A program made the translations under genes and the position numbers. From assembly GCA_964019155.1 (NCBI GenBank), contig OZ025240.1, positions 39,384,715 through 39,448,714 of the forward strand: a stretch of 64,000 nt of DNA, read 5' to 3'. The notes below the pieces were generated by a model. The model saw only the letters and a list, made by a program, of their open reading frames with translations, did not search any database and was not told the origin of the DNA. Below are positions 55,480 to 64,000 of this stretch, in pieces (position 1 is the stretch's first letter; each line of letters begins with the position of its first letter). Source of the DNA: Osedax fenrisi. Its lineage: Eukaryota; Annelida; Polychaeta; Sabellida; Siboglinidae.

Positions 55480-56970
55480 TTTACTTTCTTACTTCGAGCT
55501 CTCGATCAAATTTTGACAGTTTAAACAGGAAGAATTCTTCCATTCACAACGATCCATCATCACATATCGTATTTCATCGATGACCTCAAGTCCATTCTGA
55601 AAGTTTAGAACCTCTATAAACGTAGTCTGTTGGCAACCTCTTCTTCTTTTTCCTCCTGTGGGTGTCCTAAGTATTAGGTTATGAGTCATTTCTTTTTGTG
55701 ACGTATAAAGTGTCCAGCAAGATGTAAAATCCATTCAGAGATTATATCTGTTGCTTTCGGTGATCCATTATATAGTTTTTCGTTGCTGGTTTTGATTTTT
55801 CAAGATATATTCTGATCCATACGTAATAAGCGAGTATATCATATATCTATGAGTTTTGTCAGCTTACTGTCTAAGGTACATCATTGACTACTATATACCA
55901 TAACGGTTTCAACAGTAGCTTTTAAAGGCCCGAATCTTTAACTTGTTCCTCATGTTATTGTTCCTCATAGGCATTTCATATTATGCATAACCGTCCAAGC
56001 GAGAGCCTTTCTGATTTCGAAGTCTTTTTCATATCCATGCTCCTATCTATTTGTAATTATAATTATCTATAGATACTTCTTTAATTGTCCCACCATTTTT
56101 TGTTTTAATGAATGGGGATTGTTGTAGGTTATATCCGATAAATTCTGTTTTTCGAGTGTTTAGCGTGAGCCCTATTTTTCCAGCTTCTATTTCAACTCTA
56201 AGTAATAGTTCTTGAAGTTGGTATAGTTCTTGAGATATCAGTGCTATATCGTCAGCATAACTTAGATCGGTTATAACTACTAATGGTTCCCTGCTGCATC
56301 TTTCTCTTTTATCTTAAAACCGAAAGTGTATTCATTTTCTCCAATTACTTGACGCTTTACGTAGTTTACAGTTATGATAAATAAGAAGGTTGTTAGAGTG
56401 TCTCATTTAGCACACCCTTTGAAATTTTGAAGAATTCAGTTTCTCCATCAGATGTTATAATTCTCGATTCAGTATTTTCATAGAATAGTGCTATTACATT
56501 GATTATAGTAGATAGTATACCATATGCGGCTAACATTTTTAGTATTTTTCAGTACTATCGAATGCTTTTTTGAAGTTAACAACAATTATAACTGCATTTA
56601 GATCTGGTTTTTAATTCCATCTATTAATCTTCTCAGTGAAGTATGTATGCAATTCTAGATCTACCGGATCTGAACCCGTTTTAGTTAGGTTTTAATAGAG
56701 GGTAAATATATGGTGAATACGATTTAATAGCATATTGTTTATTATTTTGTCGATGACTGCTGATAATTCAATTCCTATATAGTTACCAACTTCTTCTAGG
56801 ATGTCAGATTTTTGAATAGGAAGTATATCACATTTAGACCATTAGGCTGGTTTTTTACTTTTTATTATCAGTTGATTTGCAAATTCTAGTACTATGTCAT
56901 CAAGGTGAGTATATTTAAAAACTTCTAGAGGTATTCCATTAGGACAATTAAAAACTTGTTAACTGTTATA
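55480..56970 (-). pseudogene. RTE-like retrotransposon relic (RT and C-terminus)
   Basis: Reading leftward: CPNGIPLEVFKYTHLDDIVL then WSKCDILPIQKSD (about 56960-56790), a decayed RT core, SYADDIALISQELYQLQELL near 56250, NTRKTEFIGYN, and the tail EMTHNLILRTPTGGKRRRGC with GLEVIDEIRYVMMDRCEW at 55734-55489. Several stops and shifts. Unlike the RTE relic at 21-24 kb it has a canonical YADD, so it is a different RTE lineage. Confidence 0.8.
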
Positions 56971-57129
56971 TATGTTCCTCCTCATCACCATGTGAACTTA
57001 TTACCATATACCACACTCCTACATTTAGTTATAGGGATTTATAAACTGATATTAACTGTATAGTTACATCTAATTCATCTATTAATACTGTTATTTTTAG
57101 GGAATTCAATATTCTAGTAAATACTGACT
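56971..57129. other. AT-rich junction between opposed retrotransposon relics
   Basis: No feature recognised. Confidence 0.4.
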
Positions 57130-57560
57130 ATAGTCATATATATCGTGATATTTCCTCTTAATTATATCCATTATTTGAATACTCAACACCCTTTTCTACA
57201 TACATTACTAGCAAATATATAGACTTAGTTATATCCCCATCTGATTCTATTCAATATCATCTCCCGGTCAACATTGTATCATTTCTGACCATTACATTGT
57301 TACTTTAATATTTAAATTGCCGAAAGTTCTCAATACTCTATCGTTGAAATGGTTTATAAATATTATTTCATTATTATAAATATGTTTATATTCTCAATTT
57401 ATCATCAATTAAATAATATAATATATTTATCATTTGATGATTACATTATGAAATAATTAATAATGTATATATCCGCACTTTTATGAATTTTAATTATATT
57501 ATAAACACAATTCTAAACAAGTATGGTTTAACTCTGATCTTTTAGATATACGATTACTTT
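57130..57560 (+). pseudogene. L2/CR1-like endonuclease/linker fragment
   Basis: Encodes, across shifts, KYIDLVISPSDSIQYHLPVN (endonuclease C-terminal strand, TLDL.I...S) and, near 57520, a WFNSDLLD linker-like piece. Short and decayed. Confidence 0.5.
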
Positions 57561-58837
57561 AATGATAACAGTATATTATATATTATTATTGTATATTATA
57601 CCTATTCATAATCGTGCTCTCACTAAAATTATAATTCTACTTTTAAGAATACTAAACTAAGTGTGTACTTATTTATCGGCATATATTATTATTCCTATTA
57701 CTGAACACAGTCATCTTTCTCTTATCGTATATGATATCTGCATTACAGATATATCTTGATTAACAGAATTTATGACAATTACATGTTTATTAAAATCGTA
57801 ATGAACCTAACTCTGGACGATTCTAAGCTATAGGAAGTTATAGGAAACTAACTAACTAACCTACAGCTACTGAACATATTCTCCAATTTATACCCATTTA
57901 AAAAAACTTGGAAAGAGTTTTTATTCGCATCTTATTCATTATATTACTTATAATATATTATCTATCCTAGATACATATTACATCATATCATATTATCTTA
58001 TAGGTAATAGTGTAATCTTATAGGTTATAGTGTGAACTACAATGTGGTTAATCATATTATGATATTATATCGTCTATATATTTATTATAATCATATAGTG
58101 GTTCAGTTATACAGTGGTCTGATATTATATATATATATATTACATTATATTATATATTATATATTATATAATACTTACATTATATTATATAATACTTTAC
58201 ATTGTTGGCATAATATAATAATATTTAAATAATTGATGCGTAATCATATTAAATAAGATGCAATTAAAAGAAAAGCATGTATGTGAAAATCCTACCAAAC
58301 ATATTCGAATTAAGATGGAATAAGCGTCTCAACAAATTAATAAAAATATGTATTATGAAATACTACGATATGAAATAGTGTTATTACTATGAAGATATAT
58401 AATAAAGTAATCATTTTTAGAAATTTGTAGACATCCCAGATAGAAGTCAATACTTCTTAACGCATATTGAAACAGGATAAATACGTGGTAATACGTGGTT
58501 CTACTACATTCCCTATAGGGTTAAGAAGTATACTTCTTATCAGGAATTATAAATTAGAGTCAGCTAGAGTCGTATAAAGAAGTTATTGATTATAATATAC
58601 CCTGTATTAATGTTTAAATAAACCAATATTATAATTATAAATTTATTATTATTTATGTATGTATATATATAAATTATAATTATAAAATACTATATAGTAA
58701 ATAAACAGATTCGAATCGTAAAGTTTTATATATGTTATATAATAGATTTGAATATATACATCTAATTATACAAGATAATATACCTCATACTAGTATTAAC
58801 TGCTTCGATAAAGGTTTGTGCTTCTCTATACATATAG
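57561..58837. other. AT-rich sequence, no gene seen
   Basis: No domain recognised in any frame. AAGTATACTTCTTA-type inverted bits at 58525-58542. Confidence 0.5.
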
Positions 58838-58935
58838 TACGAGATCAGAATAGGACATGCGCACTAGGACATGCGCACTGTGACATGCGCACTAGGTCAT
58901 GTGACATGCGCATTCGGAGTGTCACGTGACTAGAT
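58838..58935 (+). promoter_or_regulatory. CpG-containing promoter-like patch: NRF1-like half-sites plus CACGTG
   Basis: GACATGCGCACT-type units start at 58853, 58867, 58881 and 58902, mostly at 14-bp spacing. Each contains GCGCA, the half-site of NRF1-type (GCGCATGCGC) elements. It is followed by TCACGTGA (58922-58929), an E-box of the USF/MITF type. Such CpG density is exceptional in this window. Adjacent plus-strand ATG at 58958 opens MFSVVLISDISAVTIS before a GTTAAG donor-like site. Function inferred only. Confidence 0.35.
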
Positions 58936-59149
58936 CAGCTGAAGAGTGGATACGGACATGTTCAGCGTCGTGCTGATCTCGGATATTTCTGCGGTGACGA
59001 TATCGTTAAGAATTTCAATTAATTATACGATTCATTTATAATAATAATAATAATAATTAGTTATATTATTTTGTTATTATAATTATTTATAATTATATTA
59101 AATATTATATTTTATAATATAAATTGTATATTAGATATATTTATTTCGG
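58936..59149. other. Possible first exon, then AT-rich sequence
   Basis: 58940-59010 is GC-richer and open on the plus strand (see the promoter patch entry). From 59010 on it is AT-rich with an AAT microsatellite. Confidence 0.3.
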
Positions 59150-60229
59150 TTGACAATTTATTAGATATTATATCTATCGAACCAATTAATACACACAATA
59201 ACAAAAATATTAACATAGCTAGAATTTATGGAGAACCCAAATAAAATATTATACTTTTTACTGATTATATAATTAATATTCTACATAACGAATTTTATAA
59301 TAATAATCCTTATTTTATAGGTGGTGATTTTAAAATTGATTTATTAAACTTTACTCTTAAGATAATATTACATATGTTATTGATAATATATATATATACT
59401 AATAGTTTCGCCCCTCATAAATAGCGCCACCAGAATAACTACTACATCATCCACACTATAGTGACACTAGTCTAGCCTATAGGCTTCTAGACTATAGTGT
59501 GCTATTGGCTACTCGATAATATGTTTACTAATTTAGAAAGCAATCCAAATATATAGGAATAATAATAAATCATATAAGTGATCACTAGTGATTACCTATG
59601 GACTATATGAAAAATAAAATGAATCAAATTTCGTTATATAACCTACACCGCCGAATGAAGTAGCTGATATACTATAACATCTTAAAAATAAAAATACATT
59701 GATGTTTTTGATCTAAACACAAAAATTATTAAAGGATATTTTATTTAATTATAGAACCTTTAAGTTATTTATTTAATCTGTGTATAGAAAAAGGGATATA
59801 TCCTAAAAGCTTGACGATTGTAAGAATTGTTCCTATCTTAAAAGCGGGGAAAGAGATGACATATATGTCATATATATAACATATAACATATATGTAACTA
59901 CCGACAAATATATTTGTTTTAATCAAATATCTAAAGTTTTCGAAAAATTACTGAAAATACGGTTCGTTCTATTTATGAATACATTATTTTCTAATAGAAA
60001 AATTGGGTTTAGAGCATGTTTAAGTACGGAAGATGCTCTTATAAGTCTCGTAGATGAAGTCATTAATAATGTAGAGTATACATATAAGTGTGCAATATTA
60101 TAACGTGATCTTTAAACAGATGTTGATACATTAAACCATGCTAGTCAATAATTTAAAAAGGTGTCATTTGGAAGTACCAGGTTTAGCTCTAGAGTGTTTA
60201 GAAGCTATATTGTATACAGGTACAAGTGG
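59150..60229 (+). pseudogene. L2/CR1- or Jockey-like retrotransposon relic (endonuclease + RT)
   Basis: Plus strand with many stops: IGGDFKIDLLNF (59321-59352) of the endonuclease; CIEKGIYPKSLTIVRIVPIL then KAG (59773-59850), the RT fingers; GFRACLSTEDALISLVDEVI (60006-60070); and DVDTLNHA of the A-box region near 60120. Palindromic bits (CACACTATAG...CTATAGTGTG, 59451-59502) interrupt it. Confidence 0.7.
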
Positions 60230-60590
60230 AATTATATACGGATATTAAGCGTCACTTATCTCAAAAGTTACAAACGAGGTACTATATATATAGTGCCTAT
60301 AGTGCCATATATGGCACTATAGAAAAAGTATCTACACAGATCAGACGTCGACGCTTACAGTTTGCTGGATATCGCCTACGTAGAGATGATGAGGTTGTTT
60401 CGGATCTAGTTCTTTAGGAACCTACTCTGTGGAACTAGAATACGGGGAAGTACACCGGTAAGCTATACTAGGTCTCATGAACGCGGTACTGTCGAATGAA
60501 CGATGAGAGTAGCTATGATGAAATGTGATATTTGCAGAAATTCTATTGTTTGGGAAAATAACAATCCCGAAATAAGTAAGTAAGTAAGAA
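60230..60590 (+). pseudogene. RTE-like 3' end with AAGT tail
   Basis: Encodes STQIRRRRLQFAGYRLRRDD then EVVSDLVL, the post-RT tail of RTE-type elements. It ends in a short (AAGT)n run (60572-60588), typical of RTE 3' termini. A small TATAGTGCC palindrome precedes it. Confidence 0.7.
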
Positions 60591-60708
60591 TAAACGGATT
60601 ATGAAGGTAATACATCTGCATTGTGTAAAGTAAACAATGGTGTACCACTGGCGCCTGTTCTGGGTTTGATTAACCAATATATCTTAATTATAGCAACCCA
60701 TATGATTG

Positions 60709-61249
60709 TCCTATTACCGACCCCCTAAATTACCCTAATACCGACACCATGTGATTTATAATATCCAATCAAAATAGATCCTTATTTTACTTTAAAATAT
60801 GTCGTAAGTTATTTGTGTATCATTTATATAGATTTCGGATTCATAATTCCAGTTGATTATATACATACTGATTAATAAATAAATATAAAATAATTTATTT
60901 TAATATAATTACTATAAAGTTAAAATTTAAATTTAATATTACTATTAAAACATAAATTCAATAACAAATATATACTATTTTTATTGGATATTATAATACT
61001 ATAATTATTTATAACACGATTATTTTAGGGGGTCGGTAATAGGGGAAGGGGGTCGATATTAGGCACATATATCCGAATACCGACCCCCCTGTTTATTATT
61101 GTAAATATAATGATATTAAAAATTTAAAATAGCCACATTATTCATTGCCATAATATTACCCTAATTACAAAATTTTAAATAAATATATTTAATATTGAAT
61201 ACGTTATTACAAATAATCATTTAGGGGTCGGTAATCGGAGACTTTCCCT
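60709..61249. mobile_element. TIR elements with TACCGACCCCC phrase
   Basis: The phrase (A/G)CCGACCCCC or its complement occurs at 60716, 61030, 61049 (GGGGGTCGATATTAGG), 61077 and 61212, with ATACCGACACC at 60735. 61042-61048 reads TA|GGGGAAG as a typical left end; the right end ...GTCGGTAATCGGAGACTTTCCC at 61249 is slightly decayed. Probably two overlapping short copies. Confidence 0.55.
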
Positions 61250-62290
61250 TACATATATGTAAATAATAATAGTATTAATAGAGTTAACTATTTAAAATAT
61301 CTTTGGATATAAATTGTAAAACATGTAATATTGGTGCTATATAGGTATACTCCTACAAAATATATAATATTCTCAAATTTGTTGATCTTGTAAAACTTAA
61401 TTTAGCTAAGATAGCATATATAGCTACCTCAAACTTTACAGAGTACATTTTAAGTATATAATTCTATGTGCAATATAGATCAACACATTTAAAATATATG
61501 GATACAATTATATAAGTTTGAAATTACAAAATATTCTACACTTATTCAATGACAATTATTATAGAATAACTTAGCAGATAAAATTTATATGTTGAATTCA
61601 AATAAGTTATCAAAAAAAAATTAAAAATTATATTTATAGATACATACTAATATAAGTTTATAGTCAGAAGTCAAGTCAGAACAATATAGTGTACGTTTTA
61701 TGTATATTTAATTTTTATTATTTTCAATCTTAATATATTAATTTAATTGTTCATTTATTTGTACACTTGAATATTATCTTATTAATATATAACTGATTGA
61801 AAACAAACGATGGTACGTGCTATAGCTCGGTTTATAGATAACTTTGTTGTACATGTATGTGAGTACTCCAGAACTAATTCAACTTCCTGTTTTAGTTATA
61901 AAACAATACAAATAGACATGTAACCGATAAATACATTTCGGAAATGCAGAGTTACGTGACTCATTGATTGAAGAAAATATTAATAATTTAACTTTTAGTT
62001 TGATATTTTATTATTTTAAAGAATTCAGTTTGAGAGTTATTTAACTATTTTCTGAAATACTACCGTCATAAACTTTCCGATTATATCATTTATAGCATTT
62101 ATTATAAATCATTTATGAATTTATTGTATTTATAAAAATAAATGTGTATCTATCTATCTATCTATAATATAGATTATATATAGAGTTATATAGTTCTATT
62201 ATAGTCATTCTAGAATTATAATCCAAGTTTAATGATTTCCTATTTTTTATACCATATTATATTAGACCACTTGTAAATATTATTTCAGAC
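61250..62290. other. AT-rich sequence, no gene seen
   Basis: Short TATC microsatellite at 62149-62165; nothing else recognised. Confidence 0.5.
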
Positions 62291-62390
62291 ATATGTTATG
62301 AGTCCGAATGAGGATTGAATCGCATCCTAATATAGTAGGTATAGTAGGTATATCCACGTCTCAGGACCTACGGGCCATACCCATTAGCAT
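62291..62390 (-). repeat. Possible tRNA-like/SINE head
   Basis: On the minus strand a box A-like TGGCCCGTAGG and a box B-like GCGATTCAATCC are about 50 bp apart. Weak: sequence between is ordinary and no SINE body follows. Confidence 0.3.
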
Positions 62391-62394
<4 letters not shown>

Positions 62395-62440
<46 letters not shown>

Positions 62441-62471
62441 GTACGTGTGGTGTGTTTGCATATATGTATAA

Positions 62472-62552
<81 letters not shown>
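62395..62552. repeat. Two TA microsatellites
   Basis: (TA)n at 62395-62436 and 62472-62552, separated by a TG-rich bridge. Confidence 0.95.
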
Positions 62553-62557
<5 letters not shown>

Positions 62558-62705
62558 ATATTTACAAAGAATTATTTTATAGAAATAATATTTCATATAT
62601 TACTATACTATATAGAATATTATATATAAAATGAATACGATTAATAATCCCGTATATGGGTCGATTTGAATTGATATATGTATGATATACCTTCCATTCT
62701 TAAAG
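62553..62705. other. AT-rich sequence
   Basis: Nothing recognised. Confidence 0.4.
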
Positions 62706-62806
62706 CTAATAATAATTGATTTGAACAATGACTTTAGAATTTGATAGGTGTACTCGTATTACATGTATGAATATATCAGGTGGCAGGTATTCTTTGATTG
62801 CTAAAT
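62706..62806 (-). CDS. Weak candidate terminal exon
   Basis: On the minus strand, ACATTTAG precedes an open stretch encoding IKEYLPPDIFIHVIRVHLSN then SKVIVQINYY and a TAG stop at 62706. It is compositionally more complex than its surroundings. No family recognised and no partner exon. Confidence 0.2.
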
Positions 62807-62928
62807 GTAGGTATATTCTAATATATAGTGAATTATATATATATATATATATATTATTATTATTAGTATTATTATCAGATGTGTACATCCGGGTAATTAT
62901 AGAAGCAGAGATTGTCGAGATAATTACC

Positions 62929-62934
<6 letters not shown>

Positions 62935-63004
<70 letters not shown>
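62935..63004. repeat. TA microsatellite
   Basis: (TA)n run of about 70 bp. Confidence 0.95.
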
Positions 63005-63010
<6 letters not shown>

Positions 63011-63233
63011 CAATATTTAATTATAGATTAATACATTGCGAGTTACAAAAATAACATTGTTATTAGCCGCTGATATTATTATATTCGAACAATTTACAAC
63101 GACGGTATAATTTTAAGATAATAATATATATAATAAAATAAATGGTCACCTTTACAATGTATACATTGGTTTAAGATGCACAGTTTTGATGATTCACGTT
63201 CCATTGTTTACGTGCCTTAGTTAGGGGCGCTGC

Positions 63234-63376
63234 AACAGAAGGGATGGGGATATGTCCCCCCCCCCCACTTTAAAATATAGGGGGACCTTATATGTATTGG
63301 TCATCCCCCTACTTTTACTACACAATTTATTTGGATTGGTTTGTCCCCCCTACATACAAAATCGTTCCAGCGCCCC
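63234..63376. mobile_element. 143-bp TA-flanked MITE (GGGGCGCTG ends)
   Basis: Ends GGGGCGCTGCAACAG and, reversed, GGGGCGCTGGAACGA, with TA on both sides (63232-63233, 63377-63378). The interior is unusually G/C-rich with a C13 homopolymer (63257-63269) and repeated GGGGGAC/GTCCCCC units. Confidence 0.85.
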
Positions 63377-63378
63377 TA

Positions 63379-63949
63379 GCCGTGGTATATGATGTTAACC
63401 AGTGACATATTTAGCGGTTCACTTAACACATTTATAAATATACAATTATATATATTTTAAAAGTAGATAAGAGATTCTCTATATTTAATCGGTGGAAAAA
63501 TATAAACTATTTATGTACGATAAATTAATTCATAGAAGAGGTTTGGGATATTTTATATCCTGTAAAGTATTATTCCAAAGATGTTCAAATTATTCATGTA
63601 CAAATTAATTAAAAAAATGTATTTATTCAAATATTATAATATTATATATATATATATATATATAAGATATATAAGAATACATAATTATAATAATGATAGG
63701 CATAATACAATATTATTCCACACAATCTGACTCGTCTTGTTTATGAAATAAAATAAACATTATAAAATAAAAAGGTAGTAATTAAAATATATAGTAAAAT
63801 AATATATAAGAATATATTCGTATTCTAACATTTTATCTAGACTTTATTATTTAGTAATATATATATATATATATATATATATGTGATTTTAAAATTATTT
63901 AATAAAATTGATAAAATAATAATACAACATTTTAAAGTACATATTTATA
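63379..63949. other. AT-rich sequence, no gene seen
   Basis: TA tracts at 63644-63664 and 63857-63883; nothing else recognised. Confidence 0.5.
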
Positions 63950-63951
63950 TA

Positions 63952-64000
63952 GGGGAAAGTAACCGTATACGGACAGTGCCCGAATACGGACACTCTCGGT
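63952..64000. mobile_element. Left end of another ATACGGACA-phrase TIR element (truncated by window)
   Basis: TA|GGGGAAAGTAACCGTATACG then GACAGTGCCCGAATACGGACA closely matches the reversed right end of the 19960-24747 element. Confidence 0.85.

Noticed and set aside
62384..63054. Several 60-108 codon frames of YIYIYI type, here and at other TA tracts (656, 8111, 41485, 51135)
   Set aside because: TA repeats read as Tyr-Ile; not coding.

Overview
The window is animal nuclear DNA that is very AT-rich (I estimate three quarters or more A+T by eye). It has spliceosomal introns, TA microsatellites in nearly every kilobase, and a dense layering of decayed transposons. The clearest host gene is the 5' two-thirds of a classical ERK1/2 MAP kinase on the minus strand. 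Its kinase motifs and intron-exon structure are metazoan, but the phylum cannot be fixed from this window; an AT-rich invertebrate is the natural reading.

Layout. 1-1662: five ERK exons, reading leftward and continuing past base 1. 1663-17285: ERK intron 1 (15.6 kb), holding a hAT-type element (2251-8146, intact 8-bp target duplication) into which a nearly complete L2/CR1-like retrotransposon (about 3.4-8.0 kb) has inserted, plus a 479-bp MITE with its own 8-bp target duplication, a large fold-back and long TA tracts. 17286-17401: ERK first coding exon, with a 454-bp MITE about 240 bp upstream of the ATG. 18-32 kb: RTE-like and L2/CR1-like relics on both strands, cut by TIR elements. In two cases the broken reading frame of the older element shows the exact insertion boundary. 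33-50 kb: one short TIR element appears to be split by a 16.2-kb block. That block contains a pogo-type transposase C-terminus with a PHD finger, a 376-bp tandem repeat, a 3.3-kb TIR element, a tRNA-derived SINE, and an R2-superclade retrotransposon (about 42.0-46.2 kb) broken by an 11-bp tandem duplication. 50.7-64 kb: a twin-primed L2 copy, a hAT transposase relic between inverted retrotransposon fragments, more RTE/L2 relics, a CpG-rich promoter-like patch near 58.9 kb, and further TIR elements.

The least ordinary signal is a set of sequence-distinct TIR families that share one architecture. All are flanked by TA, begin GGGG (usually GGGGA), and carry short family-specific 'phrases' repeated in the terminal regions, such as variants of AGTAGTGGCCG, ATACGGACAC and TACCGACCCCC. 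The pogo-like protein fragments in the window suggest, without proving, a pogo/Tc1-mariner-type source of transposase.

Apart from ERK and a few weak candidate exons, I see no convincing host coding sequence, no rRNA genes, no intact tRNA gene and no CRISPR array.
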